Positions 11,230 to 22,684 of a DNA stretch of 64,000 nt are shown piece after piece. The first letter of the stretch is position 1; the number at the start of each line of letters is the position of its first letter. This stretch comes from Carposina sasakii (lineage: Eukaryota > Arthropoda > Insecta > Lepidoptera > Carposinidae): NCBI GenBank assembly GCA_014607495.2, contig CP053167.1:620001-684000 (forward strand). Reading direction: 5' to 3'. The position numbers were made by a program, and so were the translations under genes. Below the pieces are notes generated by a model, which was not told the origin of the DNA, ran no database searches, and saw only the letters and a list, made by a program, of their open reading frames with translations.

Positions 11230-11574
11230 ATAAAGGGATTTTTTTTCGTTGCCACCCTTAACGAAGGGTACATGCTCTATAGGTATACATCAAATAAAGT
11301 AAGTTTATGCCAAAAAAAATGCTGGGAAACCATGTAAATTTTTTTGAAAAGAAATTTTTTTACTTGATCGGGCGAAATTTTGTAATGTCCAGTATTTATG
11401 CTAGTTTTTTGATAGACAGAAATTAATTATTTCTCGTGAAAAAATCTTGCTACACGCGTCAATGTGCATTTATGCAGAAAAACGCAGTCTATTTACTCAA
11501 CTTTGAACCTTAATTTTTTGGAAACCAGACACTTCCCAGGTATGCTTCTATGGAGAAAAATGATCGTGATGATG
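11230..11574 (-). mobile_element. DNA-F2 element, 5'-truncated
   Basis: Read on the minus strand it lacks the first 50 bp or so (the GATTTTTGGTCGTC end) and starts inside the shared run 'tcatcatcacgatcattttt', continuing through 'cttcccaggtatgcttctat' (plus strand) to the 'taacgaagggtacatgctct' end. At 11574 it joins sequence with the repeat Y landmark 'cctcttacgacatgcact'. The open frames here are accidental. Confidence 0.65.
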
Positions 11575-11665
11575 AGTCGCCTCTTACGACATGCACTAAA
11601 GGATATGCATCTGATGTACTTAATCGTATTCTAGTAAAGTCTCGCATCAGGATAAGATTAATATA
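11575..11665 (+). repeat. Repeat Y fragment
   Basis: Contains 'cctcttacgacatgcact', 'ggatatgcatctgatgtact' and 'tattctagtaaagtctcgca'. It starts exactly where the truncated DNA-F2 element stops. Confidence 0.5.
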
Positions 11666-12290
11666 ATGTAAGTATATAAGGTTTAATGTTCGACAAACGA
11701 CAAACATCGTGGTTTTTACAAGGGTTCATAAAGGTATTTCTGTTGTAAAAAAATACCTAATCCCTTTGGGACCATGAGAGTATTGTTTTCTAAGGTATTT
11801 TTCCTATTTCATGTGATATTTTTTAACGTGACATTGAACAAAATATTTGTTTTATTTTTATTTTATGAATAACTATATTATCCAAAATAATGTTTTTGTA
11901 ATAAAACAAATGAAATATTTTTGAAGAAAAACCACAAAAAATTAAGTTTATTTTAGATGAACTATGGTTAAGAATTCGACCATAAGGTTATCACTAGCTA
12001 TAGTTAATAACAGTAGGTATATGTTTATATAGGTACATATATGTTTTAATTCGCTTCAGTCCCAGACGTGACATTCCGCCTCACACCCACTTGTTTACTT
12101 AATTAATGGTTTATTTCTCTTTTAACTAATTAATGACTACGACATTTTAGCGTCCACCGACTTAACTATAGGCTTAATATCTAGGCCCCACGCCCTTTGC
12201 TGACCCTCGAATCTGACGACTCGTGATTGCAACTCCAACTAGTAATGATGAGAAATAATATCTGAGGGCTTAGACAGAGTAACATTTATA
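11666..12290. other. AT-rich stretch with a repeat Z trace
   Basis: Mostly unassigned. 12180-12240 contains 'tgctgaccctcgaatctgac', a repeat Z core motif. No gene is visible. Confidence 0.3.
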
Positions 12291-12495
12291 CAAGGTGTAA
12301 CAGAAGGGGTATTTAAGCGAAATGGTATGAAAATAATCCACTATAATGAACCTATCTCACCTTTGAGACTTGAAATAGCATATTTATTTTTCCAGATTAT
12401 ATGAAGAAATTCCTAAACAACTCGGGACTGTTATATACAATCTTAAAAAATAACATGTCATTTCAAGTCTCAAAGCCGATTTGTAGACCTATCTC
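12291..12495. mobile_element. MITE-A, right end missing
   Basis: The left end is CAAGGTGTAACAGAAGGGGT with TATA outside. The inverted second half is present to about 'tgtagacctatctct' and the terminal 25 bp are lost. The truncated end adjoins a SINE2 copy. Confidence 0.65.
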
Positions 12496-12499
12496 TTAC

Positions 12500-12745
12500 A
12501 AGTCAAATATTGATGATGATCTTCGACCGTATTTTGGCCAAGGCGACCAATCTCTACGGAGATTGTCCAGGTACGCAGGAGATATTATAGTGCACAAGTG
12601 TGTGCGCAAACACAGATGCACCCTCTATTCCCTCACTCTCATAGTCCGATGGGACGGAAAGAAAACACGACCGGACAGGGATCAGGCGCAGGACCAACGG
12701 TTTTACGTGCTTTCCGAGGCGCAAGCCAAGTGACAATTTTGCAAC
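12500..12745 (-). mobile_element. SINE2, copy without its tRNA head
   Basis: On the minus strand the body runs from 'ttgcaaaattgtcacttggc' through 'aagcacgtaaaaccgttggt' to the (ATC/CAT)n tail at 'gatcatcatcaa'. The tRNA-derived head seen at 37912 and 40994 is absent. The ORFs predicted across it recur at every SINE2 copy and are not genes. Confidence 0.7.
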
Positions 12746-13482
12746 AAGTCAAATATTTCTATATGTAACAAAGTAAATGTTAAAAAGAGACTCCATTCCT
12801 GCTCAAGTAGCATGACCTGAGAAAAACGATATGATAAACCGATTTATCGATATTTAGCCTGTCAAAATACGATATAATATCCACGATGCGTGGTCATGCT
12901 AAAGGGGCTTTCAGTCAAACTGTCAAAACAGTTTTGCAGGACATTAGCTATAAGAAGAACTGTACCTACCTTTTGTTAATAATACATAAATAAATAATAA
13001 TCAACAAATCGTTACTCCGAGGCGTAAAATGAGTCCTTCGGTGTTGCCACTAAACCGACATTAAATAAAATAAAGCCCACCAAATTTGTTTGTGAAATAC
13101 GATTCCCGTTTGGCCCAAATTTGTGATGTATGTTAATGTGGGTACAAATTGTGTCTCCGGGGACCCTGAGCTGACTTCCTGACGTATGATGTATTGTTAA
13201 TGTACCTATCTACCTGCACGGAGTGTCCCGTGACAGTGCGGTGAAAATGTTTGTTGGCAAACATATGTTATTTACTTGTAAGGGCTGATTATTTCAACGG
13301 TCTACCTATTTGAAGGATGATGTGAAGTGTTACTATGATTATCTGATATCTAATCCAATGTAAGATTCTTTTGTTAATATGTTACTTAGTTTTGACTGTG
13401 TCGCTGGGAGTTTTCTTGCTATTTCTTCTTCCAAGCAGTGACACTTCACTGAGATAGTGTAACAGTAATAGTAGAATCATGC
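12746..13482. other. Stretch with no gene recognised
   Basis: AT-rich, no shared repeat or ORF that I can support. Confidence 0.3.
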
Positions 13483-13628
13483 GGTGTGTCAGACCTAATG
13501 TTGGTTTTGCCATAAAGGAGAACTGTGTAGCAGCTCTCCTGGATTTCGTCTTTAGGCGACCTTAACTCTTATTAGCTCCACGTTGGTGGCTATTAAGCCC
13601 CGAATCGCTAACTTATGCCTGACAGACC
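13483..13628. mobile_element. MITE-C copy
   Basis: Bounded by GGTGTGTCA at the left and TGACAGACC at the right, an inverted pair with one mismatch. The interior 'ttcgtctttaggcgacct' and 'ccacgttggtggctattaag' is the reverse complement of the copy at 24987-25128. Sequence just outside (ATCATGC and GTAACAAA) is also shared between copies, so the true element may extend a little further. Confidence 0.6.
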
Positions 13629-14034
13629 GTAACAAATCGTAACCGTTGCCAAAGCAAAAGCTTTCCTATTTATTTATTTTTGGGTTGTTTAAATTCACCT
13701 CCTTTTTTGTTTGGTAGCGGTTTCATTTTTGGGGTGCGAACATAGAAAGTAACATATAATTAGACAATCGACAAACAAGTTGTTAATGCTTTTATGTCGA
13801 ATAAATGATTTTGAATTTGATGCTGTCTCTCTTTTTGCTATTTCTTCAAAAGTTAATCGAGATAGAGGTACCATACTTTAATCAACTAAAAATTATATGC
13901 TTTATTTATAAATTTTGCTTTGAAATGCAGCTGAAGTATTCTAGTGAAGCAAGAGCACAGGTAATTAATTGTTATTATAAATATTTAAATAATAAGGTGT
14001 TTTAACAAATAACTTTAGTAACCATTATTTTATA

Positions 14035-14280
14035 CTAGTAGACGCCCGCGACTTCGTCCGCGTGGATTGCAGAAAAAACAAAACGTCGAAATTATCCGGA
14101 TTTAAAAATATTTTCAAGGGATAAAAAGTAACCTATGTGTAATCCAGAGTGTCAGCTAACTCCATACCAAATTTTATTAAATGCTGTCCAGCCGTTTTTA
14201 CGTGAAAGAGTAACAAACATCCATCCATCCATCTATCCATCCATAATTACAAACTTTCACGTTTATAATAATAGTAAGAA
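14035..14280 (-). mobile_element. Helitron-1 copy
   Basis: The plus strand starts CTAGTAGACGCCCGCGACTT and runs to 'cgtttataataatagtaaga', so the element is in minus orientation. It carries a (CCAT)n run near its 5' end and the 'cgtccgcgtgg' hairpin region near CTAG. It is flanked by A and T as expected. Confidence 0.72.
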
Positions 14281-14606
14281 GATAAGATAGAAGCCAGCAA
14301 TGTGAGCCTTTCTATAATTTATTATAGTGTAACCTAAATATATAATGAATTATTAAAGTACTTATTTTGAGAATAATAATGTACATAAAATTATAATAAC
14401 AGTAATTTTGCAGGTTTGTTGTAAGGTTTCATGTTTATTCAGGGCTTTTGCCTCCGCCCTATTAGGGCACGCGAGCCAAAACAGTTTAAACTTTATTGAG
14501 CCTCGTCAAAATCACAAAAAAAAATTTGAAATTATTTCGGTTTCTTTTCGTTCGTTTTCGTTTTTGTTAGATGTCAAAATCGTTCCAGTCGGGACACTAT
14601 ATGCAT
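14281..14606. other. Stretch with no gene recognised
   Basis: AT-rich. No ORF is supported. Confidence 0.25.
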
Positions 14607-15108
14607 AGATGTTTTTTGGTCGTCAACGTTCCCGAAAACTACGCAATCATCATCACGATTATTTTTCTCCATGGAAGCATACCTGGGAAGTGTCTGGTTC
14701 CCAAAATATTAGGGTCCAAAGTGAAGTAAATAGACTACGTTTTTCAGCAGAAATGCTCATAGACGCGCGTAGCAATATTTTTTTACGAGAAATAATTCAT
14801 ATTTGTCTATGAAAAAACAAGCATAAAAGCTGAATACTATAATTTTGATCAATCAAGTAATAAAATAAATAAATAAATTACATTGTTTCCCAGCAATTAC
14901 GATCTCTTCATGGGCGCATGTAAGTCTATTTACTCAACTTTGGACCCTAATATTTTGGAAACCAGACACTTCCCAGGTATGCTTCCATGGAGAAAAATGA
15001 TCGTGATGATGAGGAGATTCCGTAGTTTTCGGGAACGTTGACGACCAAAAATCATCCTGTATAGAGTATGTACCCTTCGTTAAGGGTGGAAACGAAAAAA
15101 CACCCTGT
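14607..15108. mobile_element. DNA-F2, inverted duplication of its 5' half
   Basis: 14607-14905 is a plus-oriented F2 copy, from 'tggtcgtcaacgttcccgaa' to 'attgtttcccagcaatt'. 14915-15060 is a minus-oriented copy of the first 150 bp, ending 'cgttgacgaccaaaaatcat'. After it comes 'cctgtatagagtatgtaccc' and the normal F2 3' end ACACCCTG at 15095-15104. The result is a long hairpin with 5' halves facing each other. Confidence 0.65.
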
Positions 15109-15239
15109 ATATATTTGTTGGGTAAGTTATATTTCTGAAGTGTGCTAGTGTGATATAATGCTTTAGATGTAAATTCTTTTCATATATTTATTAGTTAGTA
15201 GGTACGTGAGACAATATTTTTTCCAACTAAACCTTGTTT

Positions 15240-15300
15240 AACGCTGGGCCCGCATTTGATCCTCGATTCTGAAACCTCATGATCATAAAAACCAAGATAA
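15240..15300 (-). repeat. Repeat Z trace
   Basis: 'tgatcctcgattctgaaacc' followed by 'tcatgatcat' resembles the repeat Z core. Short and diverged. Confidence 0.3.
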
Positions 15301-15443
15301 CTTTAAAATAGTAATGTCTGATACAACTGAAGAAAACAATTTCGATATATTTGATATATATTTTGATTCCCATTTCGTTGTATTATTTGAAGTATAATTT
15401 ATATTTGAATAATTGAAATGTAAGTTATTATTTTAAAGTTCTT

Positions 15444-15690
15444 CTATGCTGCTCTGGGAGTGAAAAAAAAAGTATAATACAGCTGCTTCTCTGCCCGGGC
15501 ATACTGTAAGGGGAGGGACAAGAGGGTCTTGATGTTTTGTAGGCGATGGGCTGACCAGCTGTCACTACTAACCGAACTTGTACATCTCAACTATACCCTC
15601 AAAATTGGTCAGAAGTGGCACCATGTGGTTCTATCGGCCCTTGGTGCTCTGCCTACCCCGTAAAGGATAAAGGCGTGATTATATGTATTT
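15444..15690 (+). mobile_element. SINE4, CR1/jockey-tailed retroposon
   Basis: Starts 'ctatgctgctctgggagtga' and ends 'ctctgcctaccccgtaaagg' then 'gcgtgattatatgta'. Copies at 20807 and 28948 share the same 5' boundary, which argues for a defined short element and not random LINE truncation. The tail resembles the 3' end of the LINE fragment at 40142-40500. Confidence 0.6.
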
Positions 15691-15799
15691 TAAAGTATCT
15701 ACTTACCATACCATATTTAAATCGACCACCATTCCTTCTTATTCAACTATCGTCCTCTCAAAACTCACAGAGACATCTGCAAGGCTTACAATACCTCTA

Positions 15800-16029
15800 C
15801 AGGCTGTAACAGAAAGGGTATATTAAGCGAAAAGATATGTAAATATGAGACTCGAAATCACATGTTTCATTTTCAAGATTGTATGAGCATTCCAGAGTTG
15901 TTTAAGAATTCTCCATACTATCTGGAAAAATAAACATGCGATTTCGAGTCTGAAATTTTGTGGGTAGGTTCCTTTTAGTGGGCTATTAACATAGCTTTTC
16001 GCTTAACATACCCTTTTTGTTACACCCTG
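15800..16029. mobile_element. MITE-A copy
   Basis: Left end CAGGCTGTAACAGAAAGGGT, right end ACCCTTTTTGTTACACCCTG followed by TATA. The left flank is CTCTA, so the left TATA has decayed or the insertion site differs. The interior inverted halves contain 'gaaatcacatgtttcatttt' and 'aaataaacatgcgatttcga'. Confidence 0.8.
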
Positions 16030-16265
16030 TATATTTGCTGTGGTGGTTAAGCCGCGGGTGGTGTAAAAACTTTTTAGGGTTCAACATTAGTGCCGTCGAC
16101 TCACAACTTCGCCCGCGGCGATATTTTAACATAATTTTTGGAAGCCATTTTGAAATTCAAATAACTCATAATTTCGTGCAGAAGTGCTTCGTGCTGGTAA
16201 CTTTCTTTTGAATATTATTTGCGATTTTCGAGGGATTATAAGTTCTGTGTTAAGGTGAGTATATA

Positions 16266-16498
16266 AGGTGTAACAAAAGGTGCATGTTGAGCGAAACGCT
16301 TTAAATATAGCCCAGTATATAGAAGCTATCCACTATTTTTCAACATTATAATGAACATTTCTGAGTTATTAAGGATATTCTCCATAATATCTGAAAGTGA
16401 TTTCAAGTGTAAAATTTTGTGGATACCAAAATTCATTATATTAGGCTACATACGAGTATATATATGGCATTTCGCTTAACATGTTCCTTTTGTTCCTG
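16266..16498. mobile_element. MITE-A, diverged copy
   Basis: Begins AAGGTGTAACAAAAGGTGCA and ends 'acatgttccttttgttcctg', with TATA on both sides. It is more diverged than its neighbours and lacks part of the centre, so it is probably older. Confidence 0.65.
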
Positions 16499-17224
16499 TA
16501 TACACGGTGAGTTGGCGACTCTTCATTGACCCTGGAGTCAATTAACGGGTTCTGGTAGGGTTTAGTTGTTACATATTTATCATTATTTATAATTCGCTTC
16601 TAAGAAACTGGAGTCTTAAGAATCTTACCTACCCTACGAAATAACCGTGTCCTTAAGCCCTTAATTGGAGTTAGATTGCACAGAAATTATTATTAAGGTG
16701 TTAACTGTTAATTTGCACGCGATATCCATTTTAAATGAACGCGCCCGCTTTTGAGGGCTTCATTATAACTTCATGTCGTAGGAAAAGAAATTTGAATACG
16801 TTTTGTATTTATCTTTATAGGTATTTACGATTTGTTATTTAGTCTAAAGTGCTTTTAAAACGCAAATTATGTAAACTTTTTGTTATGCTGTCTGCAGTTA
16901 CTTGACTGTCTTTTGTCTTGGCAATATATTAGATATTACCTATATTTTTTTTTTTTTTTTATCTATTTACATACTTTTCATCTGTACCAGCTATGTTAAA
17001 CGTGCCTATGGGACCTCTTTTATAATCCTGCAGCTTTGGCTACTTCATTTAGGGAACACAAAACAGATCTGTATGTGTGTATTACAAACTTCCATCAAAA
17101 TTAGTAAGCTATCTATTGCTTGCTATCATTTGCAGCTACGATAATGCTACGGGTATGACGTGTGCTACGAATTGCTACGAAACTGCTACGGCGATGACAC
17201 GCTACGAATTCTTTGGATGTCTGA
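16499..17224. other. Stretch with no gene recognised
   Basis: 16505-16560 has a weak repeat Z match. The rest, including a T-run near 16950 and a short run of 'tgctacga' motifs near 17140-17210, carries no supported gene. Confidence 0.3.
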
Positions 17225-17556
17225 GATTATTACTCTATACATCGAATAAAGTAAGTTTATGACAAAAATAATTGCTGGGAAACGATTTTAATTCTTTTTA
17301 TTGACATGATCGCGTATAATGCTGTCCGATGTTTGTTTTAGTTTTCATTTTTATGTTCGGTTTAATTTTTTTTTTCGTGAAAATGTTTGTTATATGCGTC
17401 TACGTGCATTTATGCAAATAGTCGCAATCTAATAACTTAACTTTGGGACTTAATATCTTGGGAACCTTCCCAGTATTCTTCCATGAAGAAAAATATTCGT
17501 GATGATGACGAGAATCCGTAGTATTCGGAAATGTTGACAACCAAAAAACATCTTGT
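17225..17556 (-). mobile_element. DNA-F2 copy, diverged
   Basis: On the plus strand it reads from 'acatcgaataaagtaagttt' to 'gttgacaaccaaaaaacatc', the complement of the F2 5' end. The interior differs by many substitutions from the 42 kb and 49 kb copies. Confidence 0.6.
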
Positions 17557-17564
17557 ATATATCG

Positions 17565-17742
17565 TCTTCATCTTCAGCCTATTGCAGTCCACTGCTGGAC
17601 ATAGGCCTCTCTTCAAAGCTACTGGCATAGGGGGATTTTTGCCCAAAGTCACCACGCTGGGCAAGTTGGTGACCGTAATCTGATTTTCGGACTATATTGT
17701 CAGCACGGGAGGCGCTGCTGCCCACCTTCCGGATAGTTTATG
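17565..17742 (-). mobile_element. SINE3 copy
   Basis: The plus strand runs 'cagcctattgcagtccactg', 'aaagtcaccacgctgggcaa', 'cgggaggcgctgctgcccac'. The RTE-like tail is at the left end, so the orientation is minus, and it is 5'-truncated on the right near 17742. Confidence 0.65.
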
Positions 17743-18008
17743 AGCCAAATATAGTACCTAAAATAGACTATATTGTCTGACGTAAGTTGAAGGAGGTGCC
17801 CAATTATAAATACCGAAAAACTAAAGTTAAAAACTACCATACAATTATGCTACCAGAGATATAATTTAAAAGACATTTTATGCATCCAAAAATAAACGTC
17901 TGGGTTAACTAATGATATCACATGGGAGCTGTACAGATGGAGATTCGGTGTAATAAATATATAGCGTATGACGGCTTAGTAACTGGATACATTCCGATAC
18001 TAGACTTT
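17743..18008. other. Short unassigned stretch
   Basis: No repeat or gene recognised between the SINE3 copy and the tandem array. Confidence 0.25.
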
Positions 18009-18333
18009 GCCTTTAGATTAAGTTTCTTTCGGATTAAAATTGATTTGCTGGTCCTGTAGGGCTACAGATAGGTGCCTTTAGATTAAGTTTCTTTCAGATT
18101 ATAATTGATTTGCTGTTCCTGTAGGGCTACAGATAGGTGCCTTTAGATTAAGTTTCTTTCGGATTAAAATTGATTTGCTGTTCCTGTAGGGCTACAGATA
18201 GGTGCCTTTAGATTAAGTTTCTTTCAGATTAAAATTGATTTGCTGTTCCTGTAGGGCTACAGATAGGTGCCTTTAGATTAAGTTTCTTTCGGATTAAAAT
18301 TGGTTTGCTGTTCCTGTAGGGCTACAGATAGGT
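18009..18333. repeat. Tandem array, five 65-bp units
   Basis: Units start at 18009, 18074, 18139, 18204 and 18269, each beginning GCCTTTAGATTAAGTTTCTT and ending CTGTAGGGCTACAGATAGGT. Units 1, 3 and 5 have TTTCGGATT and units 2 and 4 have TTTCAGATT, so the array alternates. Each unit contains the palindrome CTGTAGGGCTACAG. The units differ at only one to three positions, implying recent expansion or homogenisation. Confidence 0.95.
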
Positions 18334-18347
18334 AATTTAACATATAT

Positions 18348-18485
18348 GCATATATTGACACGGCTGTGTTTGCGAAATACAGTAGCTAGAACTGCAAGAT
18401 CATAAGGGAAATCCCACAGATGCATAGCTGGGTCACGTGTTAATGGTCAATAAGTTGCTAGCCTATCGCCTGAGAGAAAACCCTG
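18348..18485 (+). repeat. Repeat Y copy, 3'-truncated
   Basis: Carries 'ggctgtgtttgcgaaataca', 'gcaagatcataagggaaatc' and 'ttgctagcctatcgcctgag', then stops before the 'gtcgactcttacg' part. Confidence 0.5.
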
Positions 18486-18969
18486 TAGTCCGATTTTTAA
18501 TTATCTAGAGTAAAATGACAACTGCAATTGACTTTGTTTCTAATGTAAGCGCAGTCTTTAGTGTTGTAATATTTTATTGTGAGCGATTAATTGAATCGCG
18601 ATATTATTTTCGATATTGTGATTTCACTCATTAATCTATTTAGATATATACAAACAAACAGCTCTTTTATTTAATAAAATTAACAATAAAACACAAAAAT
18701 CGATAAAATATAGCTTGAAATACAGTACATACAACAAATTTTTAGCCTCATCGATTTGGTACGTTTAGTTCGGAATTCAGACATTAGCCGACCTCTGAAC
18801 ATTAACCATAACATAAATAAAGATCAATCGATAATTTCGAGTAATTTTGGAGTAACACACAATTTTTTTATAGTGGTAACCCTCCAAATGTCATTTTATA
18901 CTACATAATTAAAAATCGTAGTACAATTCTTTAGTCGACATGATATTTTATAGTGAAGTTCCGCATCAG
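18486..18969. other. AT-rich stretch with no gene recognised
   Basis: Nothing shared with other parts of the window. Confidence 0.3.
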
Positions 18970-19365
18970 CACGGTCAGGGTCACTACTGGTGTGTGTTAC
19001 TGTGTGACTCACGGTGCCGAGAGGTGGTCTCTTACACTTATAAAGAAGCTCAGAGTAATGCAACGGAGAGGGCTATGCTCGGAGTTTCTCTGAGTGACTG
19101 AATCAGGAATGCAGAGATCCAAAGATGATCAAAGGTCACTGACACAGCCCAACGGTCCAATAAGCTAAAGTGGCAGTGGATAGGACAAATAAATAGCTCG
19201 AAGAAGGTTCGGGGCTGATGGAGCTGGAAGGATCTAGAGTGAAGACTACGTACCGATAGGACCCGCGAAGGTCGTGGGTACCTTCTAGATGCAGGCCACT
19301 TGCGGCCCGTCGTAGTTGAGGTCATTAGGGGAGGTCTATATCCAACAGTGGACTTCTCTTAGCTA
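18970..19365 (+). pseudogene. RTE-type LINE, degenerate C-terminal fragment
   Basis: One plus-strand frame reads TERAMLGVSLSD, a stop, IRNAEIQR, a stop, then VTDTAQRSNKLKWQWIGQ, which is the thumb/C-terminal region of RTE-clade LINE proteins. It continues with frame changes into 'taggggaggtctatatccaa', the LINE 3' tail. Several in-frame stops show it is dead. The minus-strand ORF over this segment is a shadow. Confidence 0.7.
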
Positions 19366-19929
19366 AAAATCATGGCTCAGAAACAAAAGAAAATATGATT
19401 AATTGAAAATAATTAATACAATTTTGAAATTCATTTTTCATACATCTATTTCACTTCACAGCCATATGTGGGGGACATCATCTGCAGTAACATTAAATAA
19501 CTATATTTAAATGGTTGTCGGTCTTTCCCAATTTGCCTCTTACGTTACGTGTGCGCAGTGTGTACACATCACTAGTACGTCACGGTGAGCGATGGCTCTC
19601 ATCATTCACGTTTGACGTGTGTCAGTGCCTTTACTATAAATAGTTTCGGTAAGATGATATAGATAAGATAATATTGAGGGGTTTTTCGCTATACTTTTTG
19701 GTTTTTCGTTGTGAACATCTGAAAGAATTTTTTTGTAGGGTCAAAAGCTTCGAGTCGGTCGGACTGAAAGATTCGAAAGCGGCATTTCAGAGTAGACCTT
19801 AATCTATGTGTTTTTTTTATATGTACTGAATTAAAAAATAACAAGGGATACCTAATCCATTGGTAAACAAGCATACATTATACTATACTTCTAATTTAAT
19901 AAAATTTTAAATACTTAACGTGATTTTTT
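19366..19929. other. Stretch with no gene recognised
   Basis: No coding region or shared repeat that I can support. Confidence 0.3.
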
Positions 19930-20073
19930 TCCACATATGATGTGTTTATTTCTTGCCTTCATTGAAAAAATTAACATTTTGATTTTGAGTCACCAATTAT
20001 GTCGGCAGGTTCTCTTTAAAGGTTTTTTTTAATTAGATTTAGCTTAACATACCCCTTCTGTTACCCTGCACCC
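19930..20073. mobile_element. MITE-A remnant, right half
   Basis: 'ttgattttgagtcaccaatt', 'ggcaggttctctttaaaggt' and the end 'cataccccttctgttaccct' match the right half of MITE-A. The left half is not recognisable. Confidence 0.5.
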
Positions 20074-20560
20074 CACAAAAGTTATTTTATTATGAAATTC
20101 AAACTGACCACAGGGGAGGAAAACTGGTCCACACAATAGAGCCAAGGGGGCTGATTAAAAACGTTCAATTGTCCCATAAATATTTATTCCATTAAGGGAT
20201 GAAAGCTCAAGGGTTGTAATTCTATGCGAGTGGCAGTAAGAATGCTGTTTAAACATATTTTTTTACGTTTTGTAATAAAAAAGTTAAATAAGAAACTAGG
20301 TAGCAGAGTCTTATAATCCGATCGCGCCAGAAAGAATGTTATGTTTTTCGAGTGTGTGTTTGTAAATTGAAAATTGTGTAATTAAGATATCGAATAATTC
20401 AATAATCATGTACATGACCCAGTAATTTACTGATTAAGGTACCTATAATAGACTATTAATAGCGTTTGGTCAATCAAGTTACTATAATTATAATAGATTC
20501 ATGTATCTTGTCTGTGCAGGCTGTGTATGTAGGTATGTCGTTTGTAGTTATTATATAATA
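20074..20560. other. Stretch with no gene recognised
   Basis: AT-rich, unassigned. Confidence 0.25.
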
Positions 20561-20807
20561 CATACATACATATAATCACGCCTTTATCCCCTTACGGGGT
20601 AGGCAGAGCACTAAGGGCCGATAGAACCAATGGTGACACTTCCGACCAATTTTGAGGGTATAGTTAAGATGTACAAGTTCGATTAGGTGACAGGTGGCCA
20701 GCCAATCGCCTACAAAATACTTTCTTCTGACTTGTACAGTATGCCCGGGAAGAGAAGCAGCTGTAGTATTATACGTTTTTTTTTTCACTCCCAGAGCAGC
20801 ATAGAAG
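20561..20807 (-). mobile_element. SINE4, full copy
   Basis: The plus strand begins with (CATA)n and 'ataatcacgcctttatcccc', and ends 'cactcccagagcagcatag', the shared 5' boundary of the family. An internal gap removes the 'accctcttgtccctctac' segment found in other copies. The 106-residue ORF across it is an accident of the repeat. Confidence 0.65.
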
Positions 20808-21381
20808 AAATTATTATATAATACTCGAATGAAATTCGAAGCAAGCCGTTTGGCCGCTTCACAATGACATATTAGTTCCACTAATACCGATAGCAATACG
20901 TCCTAACACGCTATGCAATATGACATAACTTGTGAAACGCATCTGTCTTCATTTCTCAAATATCTGACGTCACTAACTTGTACAAATTGTCTCGCTACGT
21001 AACCCTGCCCGCAATTCTGGTAAATATTCCAGCGGTATTACAGTCGAAGCGGAACCGTTGGGAAAGCGCGGTGTGAAACAATATTTACTTTACACTGGAT
21101 TTATTAAGTAAGTATATTCAGGCTTAGATGAAAACGCAGCCTTTGCCAGCATAACACTTTTAGCTGATAGCTGTTTGCAAATCGAGTCTAAATTAATACA
21201 CATTAAACACTGTTTAACGACATATGACCGCAATATGTTTGGAATATCTCTCAAAGTTCGATTACTATGTTATTATTAATAAAGCTGAACGTTGCTGAAC
21301 CTTTGTGATCCTGCCTTACTGATCTGACTGTCCTATTTCGGGAACACGCCCATTATGTGCTATGTTATGATATTACTTATA
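20808..21381. other. Stretch with no gene recognised
   Basis: No gene or shared repeat recognised. Confidence 0.25.
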
Positions 21382-21652
21382 CAGGGTGTAACCAAAAGGG
21401 GATGTTAAGCGAAAAGCTATAAAAATAGCCCACTATAGAGAAGAACCCATTCCCAAAATTTGAGACTCGAAGTCAATGTTTATTTTTCCAGTTAGTACCT
21501 ATGCAGAATTCCTAAATATATCAGGAATGTTCTGTTCATCCAATGTTGAAAAATAAACATGTGTTTTCGAGTCTTAAATTTTGGGAATAGGTTCTTTATA
21601 ATGGGCTATATTCATAGCTTTTCGCTTAAAAAACCCTTTGTGGTACACCCTG
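21382..21652. mobile_element. MITE-A, long copy
   Basis: Ends CAGGGTGTAACCAAAAGGGG and ...CTTTGTGGTACACCCTG, with TATA on both flanks (21378-21381 and 21653-21656). At 271 bp it is the longest copy. The inverted halves are largely complementary. Confidence 0.83.
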
Positions 21653-22376
21653 TATAATAATATGAAAAACAGCGTGCTGAATATATGTAATTAGATCCTC
21701 CTAAAGTATTCCTTAATCGTTTCGGCTGCGTTTTACTTTGAAAAATACTAGAATTGCGTCGCTGTGACTATAACGTTTGACATGCAGACATTGTCTGCGC
21801 CAGACGCTTCGAGTGCGCCTGTCTAGGCTAATTTCTACCTCACAACTCTATTCTGAGTTGCCGACAGGTAGTTTAGTTCAATTTTAGAGCATGCCTACTT
21901 TAGCTCTCATGCCTATTGTGTTTGTAGATGTAGTTTGACTCCTATACGGATAAAAAAACTGAAATAAACAATCTTCCATTTATTCCGAATAACTTCGAGA
22001 AAATTAATTTTTGTATAAAAAAAATTAAGATTCAATCTGAGTAATGCCAAAAATCTCTCATAATCGATTATTGTAATTGGCAGTAAGACGAATTTGAATT
22101 TTGAATTATTTTGAATTTTGAAATATACATCATATATTCATACATACACTGGAAAAGCTAGTAAAACTAATCCATTAACAATTAACTACCTGTAGTCTGG
22201 TTTACTGAACAAAATCTTCCAAATCGACCATATTATAACCTCCGTTTAGTTTGAAGTTGAGAGTTATGATGCAGTAAAACTTTAAAGAAACTTCAACAAG
22301 AAACGAAAGTTACTATAAGACAAAATGGCATTTATAGACTCAGTACTGATGTACAACTGAGGCATTTGTTATATGA
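21653..22376. other. Stretch with no gene recognised
   Basis: AT-rich; a direct reiteration 'gaattttgaattattttgaa' lies near 22090-22120. No gene is supported. Confidence 0.25.
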
Positions 22377-22640
22377 TACATACTATACATACATATAATC
22401 ACGTCTTTATCCCTTACTGGGTAGGCAGAGCACCAAGGGCCGATAGAACCACATGGTGCCACTTCTGACCAATTTTGAGGGTATAGTTGAGATGTACAAG
22501 TTCGGTTAGTAGTGACAGGTGGTCAGCCCATCGACTACAAAACACCAAGACCCTCTTGTCCCTCTACTGACTTGTACAGTATGCCCGGAAAGAGTAGCAG
22601 CTGTAGTACTATACGTTTTCTTTTCACTCACACACAGAAT
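22377..22640 (-). mobile_element. SINE4 copy
   Basis: Plus-strand landmarks are 'tataatcacgtctttatccc', 'aattttgagggtatagttga', 'ctgacttgtacagtatgccc'. The 5' end (right side) is diverged after 'cgttttcttttcactc'. Confidence 0.65.
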
Positions 22641-22684
22641 AGAAGAATATGATACCAGACAGCCACGTTCAGCATAGCTGAACA

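Noticed and set aside
18009..18333. CRISPR array
   Set aside because: The units are contiguous without variable spacers, and the genome is eukaryotic.
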